A stretch of 64,000 bases of DNA from Branchiostoma floridae. Its lineage: Eukaryota; Chordata; Leptocardii; Amphioxiformes; Branchiostomatidae. The notes under the pieces are model-generated. The model searched no databases. It had not been told where the DNA came from and saw nothing but the letters and a program-made list of their open reading frames with translations. Shown piece after piece: positions 52,003 through 63,541 of the stretch; position 1 is the first letter of the stretch, and each line of letters begins with the position of its first letter. The position numbers were made by a program, and so were the translations under genes. Location: positions 24,627,310-24,691,309 of the forward strand of contig NC_049986.1 in the NCBI RefSeq assembly GCF_000003815.2. The letters are read 5' to 3'.

Positions 52003-54045
52003 TTACTCACCCAGCTGGCAGATGTACGGGTAGCGAAAGTCGCAGTTCTTGATGTCCCATCGAGCCATCCTCCGAGTCTTGTAGAGAGTGACGCAGTCGC
52101 GAATCCTGTGCGGGGCGCTGGACCGGAACAGGTCATACTCGCCCAGCGGGGTCCCGTCGTTCCAGAGGAACGCCTTCTCCGCGTTAAGGTCGTCAAGGCC
52201 GATCCAAAAACGCCTGAATCAAGTTAGCAACAAATGAATGAATACATGAATGGAGACAGGAGGGATTGAGTGAATGATTTGAGCCTACAATACGTCATAG
52301 TTTCTACACTAGAATGTACATTGTCTTTATAACTTCAATATTTGTACTAACTCTACATTGATGGTAGGTGCCACAGAGAAAATAAATGTAGCCACGGTGG
52401 TCAAGTATCTATTTCCTTCAAGAAGAAATCTTTATGTGCCGATGAGTGTGTGTTTGTGTGTGTGTGTGTGTGTCTCTGTGTGTGTGTGTGTTTGTGTATT
52501 TGTGTGTCTGTGTGTGTGTATTTGAATGTGTCTGTGTGTGTGTATTTGTGTGTGTGTGTGTATTTGAATGTGTGTCTGTGTGTGTGTGTCTCTGTGTGTG
52601 TGTGTGTGCATGTGTGTGTATGTGCGTGTCTGCGCCGCGGTGTTTGTGTGTATTTGCGTATGTGAGTGTGTTGTGTGTGTGTGTGCATGTGCGTGTGTGC
52701 ATGTGCGTGTGCGTGAATATGAGTGCACGTGTCTTCAAGTAGTTTGTGTGTATTTGTGTGAGTGTGTGTGCGCGCTAGTGTGTTCGTGTCTGTGTGTATG
52801 TGTGCGTATGTGTGTTCTTGTGGTCCTGCGTGTGTGCGCGCGTGTGTGTGCATGTGTGCGTGTGAGCGCGTGTGCGTGCGTGTATGCATGTGTGTGTGTG
52901 CGTCCGTGTGTGTGCGTCTATGCGTGTGTGCGTCTATGCGTGTGTGCATGTGTGTGTGCGCGCGCGTGTGTGTGTGACTGTGTGTGTGTTTATGTGTGCG
53001 TGTGTGTGTGCACGTGTGCATCTGTGTGTGTGTGTGTGTTTATGTGTGATTGTGATTGTCTGCGGGCGTTTATGTCTGCGCCTTTATGTGCAATCGTGCG
53101 GCTGTGTGTACAGTAGCTGTGTTTTTTTCTACTTCAATTCGTCCTGATGTAGATGTGACGGGGATGATTATACCAGTTGCCGCCAGTGTTTATCTTTATA
53201 CTGGTACGTGTTTCTCAACATTTACCTCTGCCTACGGCCGCTGATGGTCTTCAGATGGTTACTCAGAAACGTTTGGGTTGCTTCGTCCTTAATCATGGCC
53301 AGAGTGCCGCCCTGGGCCTGTATGGAGAGTGAGCATGTTTTTGTATTCTTATTTCGTACAAGATAAAATCATGAAGCGCAGTCTAAGCAATTGTATATAG
53401 AAAATGCTGGGTCACAATGAGACCAGTCATGTATTCGAGGCCTTCCCATCTAGTTTGATCTTACAGAAACATCAAAGTACGATGATAGCTAGACATGATG
53501 CACCACTATAAATAAATCAAAGAATAAACAGTTTATGGCTAAAACAACTGAATGGGCACACATGATAATAACTGATATATACCGTACCTTACGTAACAAA
53601 TTGTGCGTATAACAAAAATAAGAGAGTAAGTAACACCAACTCTCAGAATTCCACCGGGTGTGATAATACAGCCACATGAGACGAAATAGATGGATTTAGA
53701 GTTAAGCTATGTGCCAATGCAGCATTATTATTATCCTTAGGTCTATACACTCTATATATTTAGGTGTGGAGATAGCCGGATTGATAAACAGCCTTGGGAA
53801 GACCTCTATAAAATTTCTTATGTGGCAGTATTATGTCACCCGGTGGAATCATAAGAGTTGACGTTTAAAGGCATGGACATTGGATTTTTTTTTAAATGAC
53901 AAAATGCAGCCACTTGCCTGGCAGGCTTGCTTGGCGGCCATGTAGTTCAGCCGAGGAGTGCGGAAGTTGCCGGCCCAGAAGCACTGGTTCTGGTAAATCC
54001 CGAAGTTGTGGGAGGGCTGGAGTCCGGGGTAGAGGTCGGCACAAG
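52003..54045 (-). CDS. Lectin gene: C-type lectin domain exons
   Basis: Exons 53918-54045 ([20 protein letters not shown]), 53226-53317 ([18 protein letters not shown]) and 52011-52213 ([20 protein letters not shown], then [15 protein letters not shown]). WIGL, the C-x-V/Y-I-C end and the spacing are those of a CTLD; no EPN or QPD triplet is seen, so calcium-dependent sugar binding is doubtful. The first exon ends at CAG|gcaagt, a GC-AG intron. The last exon can either use a donor at 52010 or read three more codons to TAA at 52005-52003; the latter gives a natural C terminus. Confidence 0.88.
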
Positions 54046-57000
54046 CTGTGGGGACGGGAACGGACACGACTTCAAACGAGCTCGTATTGAGGTCACCTGA
54101 GTTAGCGCCGAATGGCAGCTCACTCCAGACCCTTGCGACAGTCGTATTAGGTCACCTGAGTTAGCGCCGAATGGCAGCTCACTCCAGACCCTTGCGACAG
54201 TCGTATTGAGGTCGCCTGAGTTAGCGCCAAATGGCAGCTCACTCCAGACCCTTGCGACAGTCGTATTAGGTCACCTGAGTGGCGCCGAATGGCACCTCGC
54301 TCTAGATCCTTGCGACAGTCGTATTGAGGTCGCCTGAGTTAGCGCCAAATGGCAGCTCACTCCAGACCCTTGCATCAGTCGTATTGAGGTCGCCTGAGTT
54401 ATTAGCGCTGAAGGGCAGCCGTTCTAGACCCTTTCGATTTCAACCCGACTTTTCTAAGCTCCTCACAATTCAGCCCCTGACTGCGAAGATGGAAGGTAGT
54501 CGGTCCACCCAATAACAGTTCCCAATAACAACTCTAAACCCCACTCCTTGCAGCGTTTTCACTGTTCAGAGGCATGAATCTCTAGTTAAGAGCACGACAT
54601 GTGGGGCTCGGGAGGGAGGCCCATTCTTTACGAGATTTATACAATATCATTGAATAATTATGATTATTGAATATCCAGAACACGATTATCAATATCAAAA
54701 CAAGAAGTACTGTTGCAGTACCATGGAAAGGTGCTAGGACATAATTTCATGACATCACTTCATTTTTTCAACATTTACTAACATATCATAAAGATCCAGC
54801 CACAATTTCTAAGGTTAAGCTGTTCGCCTTCTTGGCGATCAATTAGATTCAGTTTGAAATGTTATCGCACAAGCATTACATAGAGGGAAACAGAAATAAT
54901 CACAACTCACTATCACAGGCCAACCCGTCGGCATTAAGCACAAGGCCGGCACCACAAGCGCAGTCAAAACTTCCCACGTTGTTTGTACAAGTTCCTTCGC
55001 ATCCACCATTGTTACTGGCGCATTCGTCGACATCTGCAACAGAAACAGATTCATTTTACTTGCCTTAAGCGTTGTGACCTTTCTGCAGTGGGGGGAAGAG
55101 TGAGGGGCGGAGAGTAATAACAAAACGAAGAGAAAAAGACAGAAAGGAAGAAAGAAAAAAAACTAGGAGAGAAAGGGTTACAAAGAAAGGAAAAAAAGGA
55201 GCCAGGAAATGCAAGGAGAGAGAAAACAACTCACCGATACAGGCCAAACCGTCGGCATTCAGAATATAGCCGGCACCACAAGACTCGGTCATGGCTCGTA
55301 ACTCGTAAGCCAAAATGTTTCAAGTTGTTTTATGCTGTTCAGAGATTGACACAGCCCCGAAGGTTAGAATTAGGCAGATTTGGTTCAAACGAGAGGGATA
55401 GATGAAGCTTACAACTCACCATCACAGGCCAATCCGTCGGCATTCAAGATATATCCGCCACCACACGAACAGACAAAACTTCCAACGTTGTTGGTACAAG
55501 TTTGTCCACATCCTCCGTTGTTATTGGCGCACTCGTCAACATCTGCAACAGAACAGATTTACATTTACGTTTTTGATGGATAAACACGATCATGTTATTT
55601 TACAAGTAGAAACGAGAAAGCGAACGCAGGGTACTTCGATTAAGATAAATTTTATGAAAAACTAGAGTTCGGTGACCTCATACCTCCATCGAATACTTAG
55701 AGCTTTTTTAAATTTTATGCAAATGACTTATACATTTACATGATTTGTGCATGGTTGAGTTCATCATTGACTAACATACACACATCACAAGTATAAAATT
55801 CCCACCGTTAGGTGGTTTTACAATCATTGCATATACTATGCAAATTAGTTCCTCATTTGCATATCGCAGGTATCTACATATGTTCCACCTATCATAACTT
55901 ACATGCTACATTTATAAAGTCCAGTCATTGAAAACAATGTCCTCATTAATTAGGCAAATTAGGTCCTCATCTGCATAACGTGTATATCATTATGAACATC
56001 TTGGCCTAAGCTACCTACATGCCAAAAATAATGGCAATCCGTTGTTCCTTTTTGCAGTTATAACCTTCGTCAAGAAGGTTATGTTTTCGGTAGATTTTTC
56101 GGCAAATTGTATCTAATTTGCATAATTTCTTAGAAAATCATGTATGCACGCTAAGTTTTATTATAGGACCATTGCAACATGTCACATTTGTAACTAAGAA
56201 GGAGAAGAATATTGATAGATATATATTATGCAAAACTAAGACCTAATTTGCATAATTCATGAGAAAAAGCTATAATGTCATTGTGGTAAATGATGGGAAC
56301 TTCTTACTTGTAGCATTTGGAGGTTATGTAAAGGTGAACATCGTTGAACATTAATTATGCAAATGAGGTCCTCATTCGCATAAATTATCAGAACTCGTAA
56401 CTCGTAAGCCAAAATGTTTCAAGTTGTTTTACGCTGTTCAGAGACGGACACAGCCCCGAAGGTTAGAATTAGTCAGATTTGGTTCAAACGAGATGGATAG
56501 ATGAAGCTTACAACTCACCATCACAGGCCAATCCGTCGGCGTTCAAGACATATCCGCCACCACACGAACAGACAAAACTTCCAACGTTGTTGGTACAAGT
56601 TTGTCCACATCCTCCGTTGTTACTGGCGCACTCGTCAACATCTGCAACAGAACAGATTTACACTTACTTTCTTTGCTTTTGGATGTAGAAATATGATAAT
56701 GTTATTTTTCCAATCGGAAACAAGACAGCGATCGCAGTATACTTCGATTAAGATAAATTTTACGAAAAAAGAGATTTGAGTTGAATTTTAGCACAACAGA
56801 TCATGGCTCCTAACTCGTAAGCCAAAATGTTTCAAGTTATGCTGTTGAAAGAAGGACTAACAGCCCCGTTAACATGACCTTCTTGACGAAGCTAAGAATT
56901 AGGCAGATCTGGTTCATACTAGATGGATAGATAAAGCTTATACAACTCACCATCACAGGCCAATCCGTCAGCATTCAAGATATATCCAGTACCACACGAA

Positions 57001-60000
57001 CAGACAAAACTTCCCGCGTTGTTGGTACAAGTTTGTCCACATCCTCCGTTGTTACTGGCGCACTCGTCAACATCTGCAACAGAACAGATTTGCACTTTCT
57101 TTACTTTTGCATAACAAAAACGACAATGATAGTTTTTACCCGCCGCAGTAGTAGTGGCAAAATATTGGACATCGCAGAACAAGGGGCATTTCCAAACCTA
57201 ACGGCCCCAAACAAGAAAACGTTCATAGTGCACTTTGATGAAGATGTATTGTATGGAAAAGATGTCGTTATTGAACACACACCTGGCACTACAGGAATTG
57301 TTGAATCTTCCTGGGCTGTTTCAGCAAGTTCCACCACACCCATCTTTGTTAAGCTAAGGGCACAACCCGCTGTTCGTGTTTTATGTTCGTACGTTTTTAT
57401 GGGAGACCATGTCCGCCACGTTTTTCTGAAAACATGGGGAAGGAATGCCAAGAGCAGGGAGGGAGTACATCTCAGCGCACGTCACTCGCACGGTTGCGCA
57501 AGGTTAAGTATGTGGTCACGCCTGGCTGTGAGCGGTTGCGTGCATTATTCGTTGCGCAAGTGGTGAGTCGTACGTGCTTACAGCGTATGATCTTTGTACG
57601 ATTGCCATGTTACCGTATGCAGGCCGTACTTACAGGTGCTGCATACGTACGGTTTCCTTACTCGCTCTATTCGCTGTGCGGGGCACGTGCGTTGCCCGTA
57701 CTGGCTTGTACGGGAGGTGAATCTGCAGCCCGATTGCAGAGAAAGTTCTGCATACACTTAAAGTGCTACGACGTGTCTGCATGCTCCCAAATCTGTTGGA
57801 TTCTGTGGGAGTTCGTACGGAGGCGGTAATTACTACTTACGGATCCAAAAGATTGCCCACGTTTTTGCACATAGACAGCACACAATTGCACGTACGGCGG
57901 GTTGTGCCCTTAACTTTACAGATCGCAAAAGATTGCCCACGTTTTTGCACGTAGACAGCACGCAGTTGCACATACGTCAGGTTATGCCCTTAGTGTCACA
58001 ATCACAATAGAATATGCCCTTACCCGTACAGGTGACACCGTTGCCGGTGTATCCAGGGTTACATGTGCAGGTAAAAGAGTCGGGAGTGTCGGAGCAGGTG
58101 GCTTGCGGGCTGCAGTTGTCGGCTTCTTCTGCACATTCATCAACATCTGCACGGACAAGACATTGATTAGATAGGATCATGATAAGTAGTAGTCAGTGCA
58201 TCGGTTGTAGTTCCTGCTGTAGTTGGTGCTAGCGTCGTGACCACCGTTGTAGCTGATGGTGTAATCGCAGTGCACAGGGAAAGGTATAAAAAAATAGGCT
58301 TATATATTCACAAACAAAAATTGATATGAAGATGTGATGAAAGTTAGTTTGTCGAAATAGTTATTTATCTATCATTGAATGACCTGCCGGTTGCATATGG
58401 ACACGTACATTCATCGACATCTGAACGGACAAGATATTAATTATATTGGAGCATGATATGATAAGACATGGGTTTAGAAATGTTTGTTTCTTCTTGGAGC
58501 ATAAGACAAAGTTTGCAACCATACCTCTTGCCGTAGTCAGTGCATCGGTTGTAGGTCCTCCTGAAGTTGGTGCCAGCGTCGTGGCCACCGATGTAGCTGA
58601 TAGTGCGGTCGCGGTGTAGACGCAAAGGTATGAAAAAATAGGCTTATATAAACAAAAATTGGTATCCAGATGTGATAGAAGTTAGTTGTCGAAATAGCTA
58701 TCCATATCTATTAATCAAATGACTTGCCGGTTCCATCTTGCATATACACGCACATTCATCGACATCTGCACGGACAAGATATTAATTAGATTGGAGCATG
58801 ATATGATAAATCATTGGACTAAAAACGTTTGTCTACTCTTGGAGCATAAAAGATTGTTTGCAATCATACCTCTTCCTGTGGTCAGTGCAGCAGTAGTGGT
58901 TGGTGCTAGGGTCGTGGCCACGGTGTCTCCTGCACGAAGAAAAAACAAAAACAAGAAATAGAATGAAACTTGGACAAAGTGAGTTACAGACATTCTCAAG
59001 TTCTGTTACACCCCCCCCCTACAAAAAACACACAAAGGTATGACGAATAGGCTTATATAACAAATATAAATAAATACCGATGCCAAGATATGAAGTAAGT
59101 TTGTCAAGATAACTATCTGTCTATTTTAAACACCCTACAACATGAAATATAGAATACGAAAAGAACAAACACAGCAATTCATTATTTTGCATAAGGTGTT
59201 CTGTCCATGTGTTATCTGATATTTTTCAACCTTCCTGACCACAAAGGGTTTCAGAACGAAGGCAACTCTTTACTGGCCCAGATCATTTGCTGACATGCTT
59301 GTGTTAGGTTTGGGGACATTTATGTGATCAAATCCCAGCAACATCTAGATACAGCCCAGTGACATAAGCTGCATGGTATATTGTCAATGTATTGACATGT
59401 CAGTTATCATACATGGTAAGCGAACTTGACCTTAGCAAATGTAAGAACAGAAGTCTACCTGCGGCGCAGCCTAGAATTTCTACTCGCAAGACAGGATAGT
59501 CTCTCCAGGTCTGGGGCAGGAAACGCACATAACGGGTGCCGATGGGGTTGTCCAGCAGGTTGGTGACAGGTGTGGTTCTGTCCGTGTTGCCTGGGAAAAC
59601 CTAGAGAGGGTAAACCGATTATGAAGATGAGGACATTTTAACACTTCTATTTATTAGAGACCCAACAGCACCGTACGTTGACATTACAGATTAAAAGAAA
59701 ACAAATGTCGCAACGCTTCGTGTTTTTTTTCAGTCCTACTGTTACGTTTTGCATGACATTCCAATTATTAAGTCAAGAGATACACAAATCCAATTTAGAT
59801 CACAGCGAGGTCACCACGCAATCGCCACCTATAGGAATGGCCTAAGTGAGCCAAAAGTAAGCTCCCGACATCCATCGGTGTGTGATAACCAGACGAACAC
59901 TTAAAGCTTACAAATGTGATCAGTAGAGGAGAGATTTGTCAGAGGATGATTGGAACAGGGCAGCTGAGAGTTGGGGTAGTGTGGTATTTTCAAGTGGATA

Positions 60001-61162
60001 TAACCTACATACATGTGCATTACACCAACTGATATATGCAAAGCTTGCATGAAAGAATCAATGATCATTTGCCTTATACATGATATTTTTGTATCTAAGT
60101 TACCTTCTCTGAGCCATCAGTGTCAGCGTATGTCGTCCAGGTGGTCTCATCTGTGCTGTACTGGAGTTTGTATGACGTCACATAGAAGTTATCATCGGGG
60201 CTACCCAGAGTAATGGTGCCCTTCACGTTCTTCATCTCCCCTAAATCAACCTGAAAGACGTAATTGTTTCAACTTTTGCCATTCATCTTTATATCTAGTC
60301 ATGTTTTCGTCTTAAACTGCAATGTTAGAAAACGAAAAAATTAGTAGCCTAGGTACCGTCCGGAGTAGTTCGCTCCAAAGTTTATTATACAGTATATACA
60401 GTCGCATCTCGCTCCGACTTTTATCATGCACTGTATACAGTCACGTTTCTGCTGTTCCGTCTGGGAACCTTGATATCTCTAACGTCTGGAACCGTCAAAA
60501 TTTTGAATGAGGGCGCTGATTGGTCCCTACACATCAGCGAATTAAGGCATGGGTTCAAGCGCTCGTTCGAAAAGGCGTTCCACGCCCAACAACTTCCGTC
60601 CGCGTGTGGGAGGCCTGTTGTCATCGAAAGGGCGCTCTAGAACACATTCATTAATTCGCTAATAAACTGACATCAACACCAAAAGGTTTGAATCGTTTGC
60701 AGTGATACCATGTTTGTCGCTTCAATTCTTGTTACACGTTAACACTCATGGTTTCTATTTTGTAAATTAAGCCATTCCGTTTCTTTTTAACTATCTTGTT
60801 TTTTTTTTCAACCTAAATTTTGAAACTGCAGACAATGATATCCATAAATCATACTTGCTGTGCCAAAATTAACGGGACATAATTCATCTACAAAGAAGTA
60901 GAACAAGATTTTTCAATCCATAAAGATTTATATATAATAACTACCTGCAGCCACTCTCCAACTCGGGAGTAAGTAGGTGCCCAGCCGTCTCCGTTTAACC
61001 TTGCGTACCAGGTCGCGCCAAAATCCCAGGAATAGAATTCAGCCGGGTACTCAGTAGCCGGGTCATCGTAAAAATCGTAGACCCAATCGTTAAACCATGA
61101 CGATGCAGTGATGCTGTCATCAGGGATGGAACCAGACTCCATGCCGAGCGGATCCTGACATT
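52003..61162 (-). CDS. F5/8C - EGF - C-type lectin protein, 5' end not found
   Basis: Multi-exon minus-strand gene. In order: F5/8C domain (60945-61162, 60104-60250, 59459-59600), Thr-rich linkers (58870-58929, 58525-58596), five EGF exons (58024-58146, 56951-57073, 56519-56641, 55420-55542, 54911-55033) and a C-type lectin domain (53918-54045, 53226-53317, 52003 or 52011-52213). Exon phases join (EGF and linker exons are all 1-1). The first exon shown needs one base from an upstream exon, which should carry the start and a signal peptide; I did not find it within the window. Such proteins are normally secreted or at the cell surface and bind glycans or lipids through F5/8C and CTLD. A role in adhesion or immune recognition is inferred. 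Confidence 0.85.
52440..53060. repeat. ~600 bp TG/CA microsatellite in the lectin gene
   Basis: Long alternating purine-pyrimidine run with GTGTGTCTG and GTGCGTG variants in the intron between the last two CTLD exons. All open frames over it are artefacts of the repeat. Confidence 0.95.
54080..54440. repeat. ~60 bp tandem repeat upstream of the first CTLD exon
   Basis: Six units of TTGAGGTCACCTGAGTTAGC, GCCGAATGGCAGCTCACTCC and AGACCCTTGCGACAGTCGTA. The same unit occurs once, inverted, at 19321-19388 in SKI2. Confidence 0.92.
54911..58146 (-). CDS. Lectin gene: five calcium-binding-type EGF exons
   Basis: Each exon is 123 nt in phase 1-1, starts DVDECA and encodes one six-cysteine EGF module: 58024-58146 ([12 protein letters not shown]...), 56951-57073, 56519-56641, 55420-55542 ([13 protein letters not shown] type) and 54911-55033 ([18 protein letters not shown]). 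The D-x-D-E-C start is the calcium-binding signature. Four of them end in LNADGLACD and share intron flanks (GCCAAAATGTTTCAAGTT), so they arose by recent exon duplication. Confidence 0.92.
55231..55290 (-). pseudogene. Truncated EGF exon
   Basis: Only the 3' half remains: [16 protein letters not shown] followed by the donor (GTATCG|gtgagt). The 5' half, with DVDEC and the acceptor, is replaced by the duplicated intron sequence that also occurs at 56400 and 56810. A deletion between repeats explains it. Confidence 0.8.
55740..56400. repeat. AT-rich intron with ATGCAAAT-type motifs
   Basis: Several segments alternate ATGCAAATTAG or TGCAAATGAGGTCC with TCCTCATTTGCATA. They make short inverted pairs and contain octamer-like ATGCAAAT/ATTTGCAT. 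Probably an old repeat family rather than a regulatory block. Confidence 0.5.
57356..57990. mobile_element. CpG-rich terminal-inverted-repeat element
   Basis: AAGGGCACAACCCGC at 57357-57371 pairs with GCGGGTTGTGCCCTT ending near 57912. The right end (GATTGCCCACGTTTTTGCAC to TGCCCTTA) is then repeated once to 57990. The interior is rich in CGTACG and TTGCGCAAG, unlike the AT-rich introns around it. Only short open frames are seen. Confidence 0.7.
58140..58960 (-). CDS. Lectin gene: repeated Thr/Ala-rich linker exons
   Basis: Two usable phase 1-1 exons: 58870-58929 ([18 protein letters not shown]) and 58525-58596 ([20 protein letters not shown]). A third homologous copy at about 58185-58250 has lost its donor. 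Each linker is paired with a stub of an EGF exon (58735-58772 and 58384-58422, both starting DVDEC) that ends after a few codons. The ~340 bp unit was tandemly duplicated three times. The stubs do not keep phase and are probably dead exons. Confidence 0.65.
59459..61162 (-). CDS. Lectin gene: F5/8 type C (discoidin) domain exons
   Basis: Exons 60945-61162, 60104-60250 and 59459-59600. The domain starts at [20 protein letters not shown] and contains [46 protein letters not shown] and closes at LRVEILGC. Start and end cysteines and the WLQVDLG block are hallmarks of the fold. The length (about 170 residues) is slightly above the usual ~150. Confidence 0.92.
60343..60530 (+). repeat. Dispersed repeat in lectin gene intron
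   Basis: Counterpart of 38772-38985: GTAGCCTAGGTACCGTCCGG, TTTATTATACAGTATATACA and TTGATATCTCTAACGTCTGG. Confidence 0.7.
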
Positions 61163-62000
61163 CTGGGAGGAAAAGAACATTATGTTCATTGTACAATGCT
61201 AAACCTTTGTTACAACTAATTCATTCAACTTGAAAGTTCATCTGTGTTGGAAGAAGTCATTATTGAACTAGTTTAACTGTATGTGCGTGCATTTAACTGG
61301 AATGTTCATTCCTTGACAAAGACTGGTGCTGTTCATTCAAAAATTTGGGTGAGTCCAATTTTGTGTTGGATATTGCAGTTAACTAGTTCAATAACTAATT
61401 AAATAGTTTGCTAATTTACTAATTTTCATAAATATAGTCTTAACTTGTCTATCCTTGTTTCGGTTGGACTAATAAAATTGTCTTCCTCCCCGCTTTGCAT
61501 ATTAATTAACAGTTAGGATGAACCTGTTCCTCATCTAGATTGTTTGCATATCAATTCATAGCTAGGATATGAAAACTACTCTCTCACAAGATCTCTCCAG
61601 TGTCACTGACAAAAGAAATCGGATTGTGATTGAAACGTATGACCTTTTCCAAAATCATATCTAGTCTATAGAGTAACTGCTTGTTGGCGTATCAAACAAA
61701 TTACACGAAACTACGGTGTGCAGCAGCTGTTAGTTGGCAACCCTAGGAAAACTGTGAACCGAGGTTTGTTGTTTTGGCATCGATTTTTACAAACCAACTG
61801 TACAAATGTAGCAAGACATAAGGTCACAGTTGGCTTCTCTGAACACGACGCAGTGATGTTTGCTCACTAGGCAAAGATTCAAACAACAGGGCCAAGACCA
61901 GTGCACAAAAGAACATATAAGAACCTCATTCTTTCCGAAATGAAGGAAGTACCATGATCATGGCACTTGGTTTATAACTTTGATGATGTAATTCAGACTG
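61163..62000. other. Region upstream of the F5/8C exon
   Basis: AT-rich sequence with no start exon or signal peptide I can support on the minus strand. If the lectin gene's first exon is in this window it is very short or lies in the repeat-rich part beyond. Confidence 0.5.
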
Positions 62001-62839
62001 ACACTTTATAGGACACATGTGGCAGACATGTACCAATAGGGAAGCTCACTGTTAGGTCAAATGACCCTTCTCTGAATCCAGACATCAAGGAACCGGTGAA
62101 GATGAGAAATGTGTCAAAGAGGGACGCCAAAACAACGGAAAGCCATCAGACTGGGCTGTCTACCGGTAGTTTAGAGACAATCTGTCGCAAGGCTCAATTC
62201 TCCAGGGACTCATTAGAAGCATGCAGTGGACCCGAGAAAGATATAGAATACCATCATATCCTTTTTTTTTTTTAAAGAAAACATACTGTACGTAGTCTAG
62301 CTTCCATGTAAGAAGATGGAAAACTTCTCAGCAAACCCCAGTACAAAGCAGAGGATTTTACAAGGTTCTATGAGACCAGGGTTGCCAGTCTTCTATCTGG
62401 TAGGAGGTGCACAGACAGTGACAAAACATGCTCAAACCTAGGACAGGAGTTCTTCGTGCTTGATTTAGTCAAAGTGAGGGAAACGAGATTCTGTCAAGAC
62501 ACCAGGACAGCAAAAGCCCGGGTTGTGATGGGATAGGCAAACTACTGAGGATTTGTTCGGGTACTATAGCAGTACCCCTGACTTCCATAATCAACTTGTC
62601 TTTTGCAACAGGGACATTCCAGGGCAGCAAAATGGAAACAAGCTAAGGTGATACAGCTGCAGTAAACCACTGTCCTGACAAAACTCTCGCCCTGTAAGTC
62701 TCCTACCAACTTGTGGCAAGGTATGCGAGATTGAAGCCGGTGAGTCAGAATCAGAAGCACAACACAGGTACCGTAAACTTCACTCTACAGAAATGTCCTG
62801 TTTAGAATTTGACAGATGAGCTGGTGGACAGTATGGAAT

Positions 62840-63540
62840 TGGGGTGGGTAGCGGTACAGAAAATTCAGGTCCAGGTACGGTCCAGAGGATCAGCTCCAGG
62901 TACGGTCCAGTCCAGGTGCAGAGGATGAGATCCAGGTACGGACCTGAACCTGGACCAGATTGTTTTGTGAATGGGCAATACTCAAAACAATGGTCCATTT
63001 CGTTACAAAGGTGGAGTATTATATCTTCACGTAAACAACGCTAACTGCCTCTGTTAAGTTAGACCATATTTAACTGTAGAAACTTCATAAAATGACTATC
63101 AACTCTCTCTCTACTCTATGTCGCTATTGTTATTTTCTTGGACCAATAAGCCTCAGAACGCTTGAACGGGTAGTCTCTACCAGACTCGGGATCGTTGGAA
63201 AAATCGTAGAAATGGAACAAATACAGGAGAAAGCCGGCCAGAGGAATATAACCGGCCAGGGAACAGCTCGCGATCCACGGATCACGTACTGTTCCCTCCC
63301 CAGCTATATTCCTCTGGCCGGCTTTCTCCACTAATTGTTCCATTTCTACGATTTTTCCAGCGATCCGGAGTCTGGTAGAGACTATTGAACGGGTGCCGCC
63401 GTATAACCGGTTGAATCTGTTCATTTTCTAAATCAGCCCAACATCTGGTCCACTGATTTTTTTCAGGCCCGTTTTTTCCGGACCGGTCCAACAAGAAAAA
63501 ACGGTTTTATACCAGTACACCGTACTGGTACACACCCTTA
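62840..63540. repeat. Dispersed repeat with GGTACGG/CCAGG units, hosting a foldback element
   Basis: TCCAGGTACGGTCCAG recurs at 62872, 62899 and later; GGACCTGAACCTGGACC and GCAATACTCAAAACAATG match 47133-47235. The right part ends in TACACCGTACTGGTACAC. A transposon at 63171-63384 splits it. Confidence 0.6.
63171..63384. mobile_element. Foldback element with 9 bp target duplication (MULE-like)
   Basis: Inverted arms of about 100 bp begin TAGTCTCTACCAGACTC and end GAGTCTGGTAGAGACTA. TTGAACGGG flanks both ends exactly (63162-63170 and 63385-63393). A 9 bp target duplication with long arms suggests a Mutator-like non-autonomous element. Confidence 0.88.
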
Positions 63541-63541
63541 G

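Noticed and set aside
52446-53150. Cys/Val-rich or His/Thr-rich proteins on both strands
   Set aside because: They are translations of a TG/CA microsatellite.
57033-57829. Plus-strand proteins of 148-177 residues
   Set aside because: They cover an EGF exon in reverse and a CpG-rich transposon; no family recognised.
62025-62560. Possible retroelement ORF piece upstream of the RT fragment
   Set aside because: Some frames look like (KADDFTRFYETRVASLLSGR) a conserved retroelement linker, but too broken to call separately.
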